Source of the DNA: Candidatus Flexifilum breve
GTDB taxonomy: Bacteria > Chloroflexota > Anaerolineae > Aggregatilineales > Phototrophicaceae
DNA length: 64,000 nt
NCBI GenBank assembly: GCA_016717205.1
Contig: JADKGC010000003.1
Span: forward strand, 248,001 to 312,000
Reading direction: 5' to 3'
Shown: positions 33,880 through 42,835 of the stretch, piece after piece
Layout of the letters: each line of letters opens with the position of its first letter
Position numbering within the stretch: the first letter of the stretch is position 1
Translations under genes and position numbers: made by a program
Notes under the pieces: model-generated
Databases searched by the model: none
Told to the model about the DNA's origin: nothing
Seen by the model: the letters and a program-made list of their open reading frames with translations, nothing else

Positions 33880-35400
33880 ATGTCAGCAACTCTGCTGCAA
33901 ATGTCCGAGATTGTGGTGCGCTATGGCGATCTGGTAGCCAACGACCGGGTCCAGTTCGACATACGCCCCGGCGAAATCCACGCCTTGCTCGGCGAGAACG
34001 GTGCGGGCAAAAGCACGTTGATGAAAGTCCTGAGTGGGTTGGTCAAACCCGAGTCCGGCAGAATTGAGTTCCATGGCCGCCCGGTGCACATTGACTCGCC
34101 CGTGACCGCGCTCCAGCTCGGCATCGGCATGGTACACCAGCATTTTATGCTCATCCCCAGTTTGACCGTCGCCCAAAACTTATGCATCGCCGCGCGCACC
34201 AAGGCCGGCTTTTTTCCAGATCTGCGCCGCATTGCGCGGGAAATGCGGCAGTTGGGGGATCGTTACGGCTTAGAAATTGACCCGGATGAGAAAATTGCTA
34301 ACCTGTCGGTGGGGCAGCAGCAGCGCGTCGAAATCATCAAGGCGCTGTATCGCGGCGCGCAGCTCCTCATCCTCGACGAGCCAACCGCCGTCCTCACCCC
34401 CCAGGAAACTGCCAGTTTATTCGCCATCATCCGCAACCTGACCGCGGAAAAGAATGCCGTTATTTTTATCAGCCATAAACTTCAGGAAGTGATGACCATC
34501 AGCGACCGCATCACGATTCTGCGCGCGGGCGTGAACGTGAGCACGCGCACCACCGCCGAGAGCACGGTCGAAGGCTTGGCGGAAGCGATGGTCGGACGCC
34601 ACATTCAGTTACCGACCAACGCGCACACGGTCGCCGCGGGCGCGCCGGAAGTTCTGCGTCTGCGCGGCGTAAACTATACCAATCCCCGCGGCGTAACAGT
34701 GCTCAAGAACCTTGATCTAGCGGTGCGTCAGGGCGAAATTCATGGCATCGCTGGGGTGGACGGCAATGGTCAGGACGAGCTGACGCGCTTGCTCTCCGGC
34801 TTAATTTTCCCGAACGCCGGGCAGATCTGGTTGGAAGATCAGCAAATCACGCATGCGCCCCCGGCGCAGCGCATCCGCGCCGGGTTGGCCACCATCCCCG
34901 GTGATCGTCAGCGCACTGCCCTGTTGATGGGGCGATCGTTGTCCGACAACGCCGTCCTCGAACAGATCAATCAGCCCAAGTTTTCCCGCGCTGGTTTTCT
35001 GCGGTTTAAGGCGATCAGCGCGTTCACGCAGTCGCTCATCGCAGGCTACGACATTCGCTGCCAGTCGCCAGAACAAACGGCAGGCACGCTGTCCGGCGGC
35101 AATCAGCAGAAGCTGGTGTTGGCGCGCGTGCTGGAACGCCACCCGCGCCTGATCATCGCCGTCCAACCCACCCGCGGACTCGATATCGGTGCGACCGAAT
35201 ACGTGCGCTCCACCCTGCTCGACCAGTGCGCGCGCGGCGCCGCCGTCCTGCTCATCTCAACCGAGCTCGACGAAGTGCTGGCGCTTTCCAATCGGATCTC
35301 CGTGATGTACAACGGCACGCTAAGCCAACCGCTGGAGCGCGCGACGGTGACGCGCGATCAACTTGGATTGCTCATGGGCGGGCGCCCGCTCGCAGGCTAA
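33880..35400 (+). CDS. Simple-sugar/nucleoside ABC transporter ATPase with two ABC domains
   Basis: A 506-residue duplicated ATPase of the RbsA/NupO type. The first half has Walker A GENGAGKST, signature LSVGQQQRVEI and Walker B LLILDEPTAVLTP. The second has a degenerate P-loop (GVDGNGQDE), signature LSGGNQQKLVLARVL and IIAVQPTRGLDIGA, as is usual in this family, in which only one site is fully catalytic. ATG 33880 is chosen; an in-frame TTG nine bases upstream is possible. It works with the two permeases downstream. Confidence 0.95.
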   Translation: MSATLLQMSEIVVRYGDLVANDRVQFDIRPGEIHALLGENGAGKSTLMKVLSGLVKPESGRIEFHGRPVHIDSPVTALQLGIGMVHQHFMLIPSLTVAQNLCIAARTKAGFFPDLRRIAREMRQLGDRYGLEIDPDEKIANLSVGQQQRVEIIKALYRGAQLLILDEPTAVLTPQETASLFAIIRNLTAEKNAVIFISHKLQEVMTISDRITILRAGVNVSTRTTAESTVEGLAEAMVGRHIQLPTNAHTVAAGAPEVLRLRGVNYTNPRGVTVLKNLDLAVRQGEIHGIAGVDGNGQDELTRLLSGLIFPNAGQIWLEDQQITHAPPAQRIRAGLATIPGDRQRTALLMGRSLSDNAVLEQINQPKFSRAGFLRFKAISAFTQSLIAGYDIRCQSPEQTAGTLSGGNQQKLVLARVLERHPRLIIAVQPTRGLDIGATEYVRSTLLDQCARGAAVLLISTELDEVLALSNRISVMYNGTLSQPLERATVTRDQLGLLMGGRPLAG

Positions 35401-35403
35401 ATG

Positions 35404-36513
35404 ATGACAGAACAAAGGCTCCCCTCAGTGAATGCCGACTCCGGAACCACCCCGCTCCGCCTCCCAGTCTGGCTGCGCCGCACCATTCTGCACCCGTAAC
35501 TGGTACAGAGCGTGGTTGCCGTGGTGATCGCCCTGCTCATCGGGGCGCTGCTCATCCAACTGCTCGGTAAAGATGCCCTTGCCGCGTACCGCGCCCTGCT
35601 CGAAGGGGCGGCAGGCAATCTCAACAGTCTAGCCGAAACATTCCTCAAAGCCATTCCGCTGACACTGGCTGGAGTCGGTGTGACTATCGCGTTTCGCGCC
35701 AGCGTCTTCAACGTCGGCGCAGAAGGTCAGTTGTTCTGGGGCGGCCTGCTGGCGGGCTGGGTGGGTCTGCTGCTCGGCGATCAACCGTGGTACATCGTGC
35801 TCCCCGCCATGATGATCGCTTCGATGCTCGCGGGCGCGGCGTGGGCCGGGATAGCCGGGGTGCTCAAGACCGCACTCGGCGCAAGCGAACTCATCAACAC
35901 GATCATGCTCAATTACATCGCCATCTTCTTCATTGGCTATCTGCTGCATGGGCCGCTGCAAGACCCGAATTCACCGTTAGGACAAACCGCCCGCCTCGCC
36001 GAAGCAGCACGCCTGCCGCGTATATTGGAAGGAACGCGGCTGCACGCCGGCGTGTTCATCGCGCTGGCGGTCGTTGTCATCGCCTCGCTTCTGCTGTGGC
36101 GCACGGTGTGGGGCTTTCAGATTCGCGCCGCCGGGCACAACGCCGAAGCGGCTCGAGCAGCGGGCATCAATACGTCATGGGTCATCCTGAGTTCGCTGAT
36201 GCTGAGCGGCGCGCTGGCCGGGCTCGCGGGGTTCGCGGAAGTGGCAGGCGTACAGCGCCGTATGATCGAGAATCTTTCGCCCGGTTACGGCTATACGGCG
36301 ATTGTCGTCGCGCTGTTGGGGCGCACCAATCCGTTCGCCGTGTTGATCGCGGCAATCCTCTTCGCCGGTTTGCAGGTCGGCGCGAGCACGATGGAATCCG
36401 CGGTGGGCGTCCCGAGTTCGATTGCGACTATCATCCAATACCTGATCGTCCTACTGCTGATGGGGCGCGGGACATTCAGTTTCCTGCAGCGGCGGCTGTC
36501 AGCTAAAGGCTAA
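35404..36513 (+). CDS. Simple-sugar/nucleoside ABC permease, with a TAA near its N-terminus
   Basis: A permease of the BmpB/NupP type with eight or more helices and the conserved VGAEGQLFWGGLLAGW, GASELINTIMLNYIAIFFIG and GHNAEAARAAGINTSW segments. The frame from ATG 35404 has a TAA at 35497-35499 (TILHP-stop-LVQSVVAVVIALLIG) and is otherwise continuous. Translation from GTG 35512 would still include nearly all of the first helix and give 333 residues, so function may survive, though no good ribosome-binding site precedes it. The upstream start overlaps the ATPase stop closely. The stop is either a real mutation (for example from CAA) or a sequence error. Confidence 0.87.
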
Positions 36514-36518
36514 TCACG

Positions 36519-37463
36519 ATGGAAATTCTGGTGGATCCCGCTCTCGAGGGCTTTCTCTCGGCCAGCATGCGCTTAGCCCTCCCGATCATGCTGGCGGCGC
36601 TCGGCGGCATCTTCAACGAGCGGGCAGGCGTGCTGAATATTGGCATGGAAGGCATGATGCTCGGCGGCGCGCTGTCGGCCTTCGTCGTCACGTACTATGC
36701 GGGCAGCACGGCGCTCGGCATCGTCGGCGCGCTGATCCTCGGCGCACTCTTCGGCCTGATCGTCGGCTATTTCACGATCACGCTGGCGGGCGATCAGGTG
36801 ATCGTCGGCATCGCCTTCAATCTGCTCATGCTCGGCGTGACCAGTTTCGTCTATCGCGCTTTCTTCGCGGTGGGGACGCAGCGCCCGCAGGTGGAGGGCT
36901 TGAGCACGCTGCCCATCCCGATCCTGGAAAGCATCCCGATCATCGGTCCACTGTTCTTCCGGCAAAATCCGCTGGCCTACATCGCCTACCTGCTGGTCGG
37001 GCTCAGCGCGATTGGCATCTTCCGCACAATTTGGGGCTTGCGGCTGATCGCTGTCGGCGAGTCGCCCGAATCCGCCGAAACGCTCGGCATCCACATCAAC
37101 CGCACGCGCTATGCCGCTCTGATCCTGTGCGGGATGCTGTGTGGGTTAGGCGGCGCGTTCATCTCCATTGGTTCGTCGAGCATCTTCGTCGATAACATGA
37201 CCGCGGGGCGCGGCTATATCGCGCTGGCGCTCCTCGTACTGGGACGGCGGCATCCGGTCGGCGTGTTCGGGGCATCGCTGTTGTTCGGCGTAGCCGATGC
37301 GCTCCAACTGCGCGCCCAAATTCTCGACATCCAACTTCCTTTCCAATTCATGCTGATGCTGCCCTATCTGCTGACGATCATCGTGTTGGCCGTGTTCGTG
37401 CGCCGCACCAATGATCCCGCGGCGCTGGGCAAGCACTATCAACGGGGGCGCAAAGACTCATGA
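36519..37463 (+). CDS. Simple-sugar/nucleoside ABC permease, second subunit
   Basis: A 314-residue permease of the BmpC/NupQ type. Helices are evident, as are the family stretches ALGGIFNERAGVLNIGMEGM, GDQVIVGIAFNLLMLGVTSF, GESPESAETLGIHINRTRYA and GGAFISIGSSSIFVDNMTAG. It starts five bases behind the first permease and its stop overlaps the creatininase start by four bases (ATGA), which ties the amidohydrolase to the transporter. Confidence 0.94.
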   Translation: MEILVDPALEGFLSASMRLALPIMLAALGGIFNERAGVLNIGMEGMMLGGALSAFVVTYYAGSTALGIVGALILGALFGLIVGYFTITLAGDQVIVGIAFNLLMLGVTSFVYRAFFAVGTQRPQVEGLSTLPIPILESIPIIGPLFFRQNPLAYIAYLLVGLSAIGIFRTIWGLRLIAVGESPESAETLGIHINRTRYAALILCGMLCGLGGAFISIGSSSIFVDNMTAGRGYIALALLVLGRRHPVGVFGASLLFGVADALQLRAQILDIQLPFQFMLMLPYLLTIIVLAVFVRRTNDPAALGKHYQRGRKDS

Positions 37464-38194
37464 GACTGGAAACCGCAACGTGGGTCGAGGTCGAACGTCG
37501 GCTCAGCGCGGGCAACGCCGTGGCGCTTCTGCCCGTTGGGGCACAGGAGCAGCATGGGCCGCATCTCGCGCTCGCCACCGATACGATCATGGCGACGGGT
37601 CTGGCGGAACGCTTGGCCGATCAACTCGACGCGCTGCTGCTGCCCACCCTGCCCTACGGCGAGACGTGGACGACCGCAGGCTGGAAAGGCACGATCTCGA
37701 TCAGCTTCAATACGCTGGTCGCGCTGACGACTGACATTGGCGCCGCGCTCGCCGCGCACAAGGTCGCCGCGCTGATCATCGTTAATGGGCATTTTGGCAA
37801 CAGCGCGCCGCTGGAACAGGCCGCCCGCGCACTGATAACACAGCACAATTTGCCGACGATGATTCTGAACTACCCGGGCATTGAGCAAGCGGCCGCCGCC
37901 GTCTGCGAGTCGACGCCCGCCGCGCCCGGCTTCTATCACGCCGACGAGGTCGAGACCTCGGTCGTGCTGGCTCTGCGCCCGGATGCCGTCCAGATGGACC
38001 AGGCGCAGCCCGAGTATCCGCAGTTTCCGCCCACCTTCGGTGCCACGCCCACACGGTTGGACACCTTCAATCGCAGCGGTGTCTTCGGCGATCCGCGCCC
38101 CGCGACCGCCGCCAAAGGGGAGCAATTGCTGACGCTGCTAACCGTCAGCGCCTTAAGCGTCATCCGCGCCTTTCTCGCCGAACACATCCGGTAA
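37460..38194 (+). CDS. Creatininase-family amidohydrolase
   Basis: A 244-residue metal-dependent amidohydrolase of the creatininase family, whose members include creatininase and enzymes of riboflavin/F420 and mycofactocin biosynthesis. Metal-site motifs are clear: PVGAQEQHGPHLALATDT (Glu, His, Asp; residues about 27-44), the NGHFGN loop (near 109) and HADEVETS (near 160). It is translationally coupled to an ABC transporter of the nucleoside/amine type and controlled by an XRE-cupin regulator, so it may hydrolyse the imported compound, perhaps a cyclic amide or lactam. True creatininase function is not shown. Confidence 0.9.
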   Translation: MRLETATWVEVERRLSAGNAVALLPVGAQEQHGPHLALATDTIMATGLAERLADQLDALLLPTLPYGETWTTAGWKGTISISFNTLVALTTDIGAALAAHKVAALIIVNGHFGNSAPLEQAARALITQHNLPTMILNYPGIEQAAAAVCESTPAAPGFYHADEVETSVVLALRPDAVQMDQAQPEYPQFPPTFGATPTRLDTFNRSGVFGDPRPATAAKGEQLLTLLTVSALSVIRAFLAEHIR

Positions 38195-38466
38195 CAGCGC
38201 GCCCACCACTAGCAAACGCCCCAGCCGTCCACACGCGTAAAGTGTTCGATTTCAGCCCATCACCCTCTACAATGGATGGTGTTCGCTGGATGGAGTCAAG
38301 GTTAGGGCACATGCGCCTGCTGTTGATCGAAGATGAATAGGGGATCGGAACCCTTATCAGCCAGGGGCTGCGCGAAGCCGGGCATATAGTTGACTGGACC
38401 CGAGACGGCGAAACCGGACTAGGTTACGCACTGCCGTCCGGTTCCTGCCGATTCGCGACTTTCGAC
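38195..38466 (+). pseudogene. Relic of an OmpR-type response regulator in an intergenic gap
   Basis: At 38311 an ATG opens MRLLLIEDE, then a TAG (38338-38340), then in the same frame GIGTLISQGLREAGHIVDWT and RDGETGLGYAL, ending in unrelated sequence at about 38430. This is the first 40 residues of a receiver domain with the acidic pair of the phosphorylation site. The phospho-accepting Asp and the DNA-binding domain are missing. It is a truncated, stop-bearing remnant between converging genes; the rest of the gap contains nothing else that I recognise. Confidence 0.75.
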
Positions 38467-39507
38467 CTACAAGCGTTCTGCTTCCAGTGCCATGCGCAGA
38501 CTCGCGAGGCCATGTTCGACGGTGACTCGCAGTGACTTATTGGGATCTCGCACCGCGCCCGCCAAATCGCGCATCCCCGCTTGAATACAGGCCCGATAAA
38601 CTGCGGACTTGTCGCCTGATGTGTCAACCACCAGCGAAGCGCCGCTCATCGATGTGACACGCAGATCGTCGGTCAGAAACGGCTGAATTGCGGCGTGACC
38701 AGCGGCATCCAAGCCAGAGAAAGTCAGATTCGTCGGCACCCAGCCCTGCAGGTGCATATAGGCGTGCTCAAACGTCAGGGCGACGGTCGTCTGCTCGGTC
38801 GTGCCGCTGTGCGTAAAGCCATGATAGAAGTGCGCGGCGGTCTCGCCATAGGTCGCCAACGCCTCAACTCGATCTTCTTGCCCGGCGGCGTTGACAAAGC
38901 GCTGTGCCGCGCTGACTGTGCCAACCGCGCCCGCCACCCACGCAAACGCGTCGAAGAAGTGCACGCCGTGTTCGATCCAGATGCCGCCGCTCTGCGCTTT
39001 ATTCCAGAACCAGTGCTGCGCGGGCAGGCTCAACCCCGCCGCGTGATTCGTCAGGCTCAGATGCAGCAGCTTGCCGAGCACACCCGCCTCGCGAAGGCGC
39101 GCAGCCATGCGCCACAGCGGATTCTGGCGCATCACATAGTCGACGGTGAGGCGCGTCCCGGTCTGTTCCGCGGCGGCGCGCAGCGCTTCGCCTTCACTCA
39201 AGGTGAGCGCCAGCGGCTTCTCGCAGAACAGATGCTTGCCCGCCTGCAATACCGCGAGTCCCTGCTCGGCGTGGAGAAACGGCGGCGTATTCAGCGCGAC
39301 GATTTCGACTGCCGAATCGTTCAGCATGGCGGAAAGCTCTGTATACGCGCGCACGCCATACTGCGCCGCGAACCGTTCAGCTCGGACACGGTCCGAATCG
39401 CAGACGGCGGCGACATACACTTCGGGCATGAGAGCGAAAGCAGCGAGACAGAATTGGCCGTACGCCCCTGCGCCGACCAGGCCAACACCAACGGGTGGTG
39501 AGCTCAT
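38467..39507 (-). CDS. Gfo/Idh/MocA-family oxidoreductase
   Basis: A 346-residue NAD(P)-dependent sugar dehydrogenase-type protein. The N-terminal Rossmann fold has VGVGLVGAGAYGQFCLAAFA, the second domain EKPLALTLSEGEALRAAAEQ (the conserved EKP near residue 96). C-terminal region contains the IEHGVHFFDAFAW stretch. It overlaps the GH130 stop by four bases (ATGA), so it is translated with it. Family members oxidise or epimerise sugars, sugar alcohols or acids; here it probably processes the sugar released by the phosphorylase. Confidence 0.91.
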   Translation of the reverse strand: MSSPPVGVGLVGAGAYGQFCLAAFALMPEVYVAAVCDSDRVRAERFAAQYGVRAYTELSAMLNDSAVEIVALNTPPFLHAEQGLAVLQAGKHLFCEKPLALTLSEGEALRAAAEQTGTRLTVDYVMRQNPLWRMAARLREAGVLGKLLHLSLTNHAAGLSLPAQHWFWNKAQSGGIWIEHGVHFFDAFAWVAGAVGTVSAAQRFVNAAGQEDRVEALATYGETAAHFYHGFTHSGTTEQTTVALTFEHAYMHLQGWVPTNLTFSGLDAAGHAAIQPFLTDDLRVTSMSGASLVVDTSGDKSAVYRACIQAGMRDLAGAVRDPNKSLRVTVEHGLASLRMALEAERL

Positions 39508-40403
39508 GCCCCGCCCCGCGCGAAGGCCTGCACATCCGCGAACGGCGCGGTCGCCAAACCCACCATGCGATCTGCCCCAGCATAATAGAAGCGCAGTTCA
39601 GCGCCGACGACGAGGTTCGTGCAGCTAAAGATCACATTCGGCACGTCGCCGCGAATTTCCCATGTTTCAGTCGGTTCGATGATGTGCGTGGTCGGGCGAT
39701 GCAGCACCTTGGCCGGATCATGGAGATCGAGCAGCGCGACGCTCGAACGGTAGACGTGCGCCGCGCCGTAGCCATGATAGAACAGCAGCCACCCGTCCGC
39801 CGTCTTGATGGGCACGCCGTTCGCGCCGATGCTCTTGCTGTCCCAATCGTCAGGCGTTTCACCAACCGCGCGCGGCGACATGATCACCGTGTGATCCGTC
39901 CACGTGATCAGGTCATCACTGAAGGCCACCCAGATATGCGGACGACGGCGGTGCAAAATCGCGTAGCGCCCGCCGATCTTCTCCGGAAACAGCACATGAT
40001 CCTTGTTTTCGGTCTTCTCCAGCGGGGCGACATCTTCCCAGGTGATCAAGTTGTCGGACACGGCGATCATCGGGTAATTGCCATTCTCGCCGTACGCCGT
40101 ATAGCACATGTAGAAGCGACCGTCCAACGCTGTCACGCGCGGATCTTCCAGTCCGCGGTAGTCTTCGCGCCCGTTGTGCGGCGCGAACACCGGATTCTCC
40201 ATCCGATTCCACACCAGCCCATCCGCGCTGACCGCATACCCAATCGACGAGATGAAGTCGACGCCCTGTGCGCGGTAGTGCATGTGGAACAACCCGTTAT
40301 GCTGCAACACGGAAGCGTTGAAAACGTTCAGAGACTCCCAGCGATGCAGAGGATTCGGATACAAAAGCGGACTTTGCGGATGCCGCACAAGTTTGAGCTG
40401 CAT
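39504..40403 (-). CDS. GH130 glycoside phosphorylase/hydrolase, first copy
   Basis: A 299-residue five-bladed beta-propeller of family GH130, which mostly phosphorolyses beta-mannosides. The proton-donor Asp lies in RGLEDPRVTALDGRFYM (near residue 85), with further family segments FNASVLQHNGLFHMHYR, HVLFPEKIGGRYAILHRR and WLLFYHGYGAAHVYR. There is no signal peptide, so it is cytoplasmic. It lies in the same operon as an ABC importer and a large exported protein, and a second, more distant GH130 is encoded divergently at 49300. Typical substrates would be beta-1,4- or beta-1,2-mannosides; exact linkage unknown. Confidence 0.9.
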   Translation of the reverse strand: MQLKLVRHPQSPLLYPNPLHRWESLNVFNASVLQHNGLFHMHYRAQGVDFISSIGYAVSADGLVWNRMENPVFAPHNGREDYRGLEDPRVTALDGRFYMCYTAYGENGNYPMIAVSDNLITWEDVAPLEKTENKDHVLFPEKIGGRYAILHRRRPHIWVAFSDDLITWTDHTVIMSPRAVGETPDDWDSKSIGANGVPIKTADGWLLFYHGYGAAHVYRSSVALLDLHDPAKVLHRPTTHIIEPTETWEIRGDVPNVIFSCTNLVVGAELRFYYAGADRMVGLATAPFADVQAFARGGA

Positions 40404-40411
40404 GGTTTCTC

Positions 40412-42835
40412 CTAAGGGGTAGTGTCTTGTAAAGCCGATGCGCCCGTGACCGTGTTGTAGGTCAGCGTGAGCTGCTGACCGTTCGGCAGCGCATACACGC
40501 GGCGACCGACAACGGGCTGCAAGTAGAAGGCATCGATTTTGCTCACGCCGGGGTTGCTGCTGCCTTCATCGCCCGCATATTCATAGCGGATAGTGTGTTC
40601 GCCTGCGTCAAGGCGGACGGGCTGCGGCGTGACCGCATCCAGCCAGAAGTAATCCGAGTCCGGCGACACCGACTGCTGTAAGGTGAACTCGTCTTGCCGG
40701 TCAAGGCGCACGTTGAGCGCGACGTTGGCCGCGCCGCCCAGTGTTTCGTCCATACCGGGCGCGGTGAGCGTCAACTGCAAGAGATTGGCCGCCACATCCG
40801 GGTCACGTCCGGTCAAGTCCATGAACGAGTTTCCACCGAGCCCGCGCCCGGCTTCAAAGCCGATGCGCGTCCCGGCCTGAGGATTGTCAATGTCGAGCGC
40901 CGCCCACGGGATCGCCGCTTCGTACGTGTAACCTGCCCCATCATCTGCCGCCTGCCACACGAGCGTCGCGCCGGGGACAAAGCGCGTCTGCTGCCAATCC
41001 CACACCTGACCGCCCTGCGGCGTTTGTGCCAGCGTCAGCTTGGCGTCGAGCGCGCGCATATCGCCGCTGGTGAAGTACAGCCAGAGCGTATCGCCCTGCC
41101 ACACGCCGCTGACGGTGAAGTCCTGCACATGTTCGGGGTCACGCACGTCGACCAATACATAGAGATTGTCGTCATCCCAGAGCAGACGCACGACATGGCT
41201 GTCGACCTCCGCGCCTTGCCACAGACCACCGCCGCGCAGCAACTGCCGCGCGGTATTCGCCTCCAGCACCAGCGCGCTGTCGCCCCAGTCGGCGCCGCTG
41301 CCGTCGATGGTCGGCGGCGCGTCGGTGCGCGGGATCAAGAACGCGCTGCTGTTTGCGGCCTGCCGCACATGCGCAGCGTAAAGCCAATACTCGTCGGCTT
41401 GATCCTCATCCAGCGTGAAGGTCAAGCGCATCCGCTGACCTTCGCCCAGCCCAATATAGCGCCCACCGCTAATGTAGCCTTCGCCCGTCCACGTGCCCGA
41501 ATAATAGACAGGCGTTCCGATCACGCGATCGCCGTCCTCGGCTTGCAGGATGATGGGCAGGGTTTCTTCCAGTGTGGTGGCGTACACAAGCGGCTGAACC
41601 GACTCCGGCAGACGCGCGAGCGCGCTCATGCTCATCAGGCCTTCGATGGTCGACTCCGCGCCCGCATTCCGGTTGACGCGCCATGCCACCGGGCCATTGA
41701 TGCCGTCGTAAGTGCGACCGCTGTCCGGGTAGTACATCTGTGTGTCGGCCATGTTGTTGCCGAAGTACCAGCTCCCCGCCAGCGCGGCCAACTGTGCGTA
41801 CCGCTCATCATTCGTCGCACTGTAGAGCGCCGCATAAGTCTGCACGAGCATGTTGGTGCCGTAGGCGATCTGTTCCAGGCGATACGGCACGACACCGATA
41901 TGCCGGAACGGTTCAAACGCGAGCTGGCGCAGCAGGAACGACTCCGCCGTTGCCGCCGCCGAGTCGATCCAGTCCTGACGCTCCAGCGCCATACCCGCTA
42001 TGACCAGCGCGTGCGGCACATGCGCGCCCCAGTTATGCCAGAAGCCCGGCGCATTGGCGTTGCTCGGATGCATGCCAAACGGGTATTCACTGTCCGTGCC
42101 CAAGCGGTACTCCGCGAGCGCATCGGCAACTTTCGTGATGGCATCGGCGCTGGCGTCGTTGGGACGAGCCGCGTAATAGGCGCTCATGCCGAGCAAGCCA
42201 ATCGCGGCGATATCCGGTTCGCTGGCGGGAATCCACGCCGGGATCTCGAAGCCGTGCAGCGTCGTGTACTGCCCATAGTTGCTCAGCGACGCGGCAATCG
42301 CCGCCTCCGTGCGCTGGTAAGCTTGCGCAAGTTGGTCGGCGTAGTCGAGATCGACCGAATCGAAGACGCGCACGCCTTCGCCAAGCGCCCACAGCGCGCG
42401 CATCGCCCACCAGCCGAGACTCTTGTAGCTCGTGCCGCCGCGCTCGTTGATCTCGCCTTCGCGGGTGAAGACGAAATTGTAGAATTCGCCGTCGTCCGCC
42501 TGCATGTACATGACGAAATTGAGGCAGCGCCATGCCTGTACAAGCAGCGCCTCGTCGCCCGTGCGCTCGTACTCCCACAGGTAAACGACCGCCGCGCGCG
42601 CGACATCATCGACCGCACTGATGCCTTCGTCGGCATCGTCGACCCATTCGTAATCCGGGTATTCCGAATAGATATGGACAATCGCCATGTCACGCCCGTC
42701 AATCGTCACGGGTTCGGTGAGCTGCAGCAGATGATCGAGATTGACGAGATCGGAAGCTGACGGGTTGTCCTGTGCCGAAATCGAGCTGACCAACCCCAAC
42801 AGCACCAGCCCAAGAAGTAAACTGCGCATCCGCAT
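40412..42835 (-). CDS. Large exported glycosidase-like protein with CBM9/DOMON-like domain
   Basis: An 807-residue exported protein. Signal: RSLLLGLVLLGLVSSISAQ (residues 3-21). Residues about 30-430 are rich in aromatic and helix-forming segments with repeated W-x-(F/Y)-GNNMAD, WWAMRALWALGEGV and FWHNWGAHVPHALVIAGMAL, as in (alpha/alpha)6-toroid glycosidases. About 500-700 is a CBM9-type domain (TIDGSGADWGDSALVLEANT, LLWDDDNLYVLVDVRD, QGDTLWLYFTSGDMR). A carbohydrate-binding-like C-terminal part follows (RLDAGEHTIRYEYAGDEGSS). The ATG at 42835 overlaps the permease stop (TGATG). It could depolymerise or bind the glycan imported by the neighbouring transporter; the family is not assigned. Confidence 0.8.
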   Translation of the reverse strand: MRMRSLLLGLVLLGLVSSISAQDNPSASDLVNLDHLLQLTEPVTIDGRDMAIVHIYSEYPDYEWVDDADEGISAVDDVARAAVVYLWEYERTGDEALLVQAWRCLNFVMYMQADDGEFYNFVFTREGEINERGGTSYKSLGWWAMRALWALGEGVRVFDSVDLDYADQLAQAYQRTEAAIAASLSNYGQYTTLHGFEIPAWIPASEPDIAAIGLLGMSAYYAARPNDASADAITKVADALAEYRLGTDSEYPFGMHPSNANAPGFWHNWGAHVPHALVIAGMALERQDWIDSAAATAESFLLRQLAFEPFRHIGVVPYRLEQIAYGTNMLVQTYAALYSATNDERYAQLAALAGSWYFGNNMADTQMYYPDSGRTYDGINGPVAWRVNRNAGAESTIEGLMSMSALARLPESVQPLVYATTLEETLPIILQAEDGDRVIGTPVYYSGTWTGEGYISGGRYIGLGEGQRMRLTFTLDEDQADEYWLYAAHVRQAANSSAFLIPRTDAPPTIDGSGADWGDSALVLEANTARQLLRGGGLWQGAEVDSHVVRLLWDDDNLYVLVDVRDPEHVQDFTVSGVWQGDTLWLYFTSGDMRALDAKLTLAQTPQGGQVWDWQQTRFVPGATLVWQAADDGAGYTYEAAIPWAALDIDNPQAGTRIGFEAGRGLGGNSFMDLTGRDPDVAANLLQLTLTAPGMDETLGGAANVALNVRLDRQDEFTLQQSVSPDSDYFWLDAVTPQPVRLDAGEHTIRYEYAGDEGSSNPGVSKIDAFYLQPVVGRRVYALPNGQQLTLTYNTVTGASALQDTTP

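Noticed and set aside
40694..42760. A 688-codon open frame opposite the exported glycosidase-like gene
   Set aside because: Same reason: antisense to a recognised signal peptide and CBM9-like protein, with no domain or ribosome-binding site of its own.
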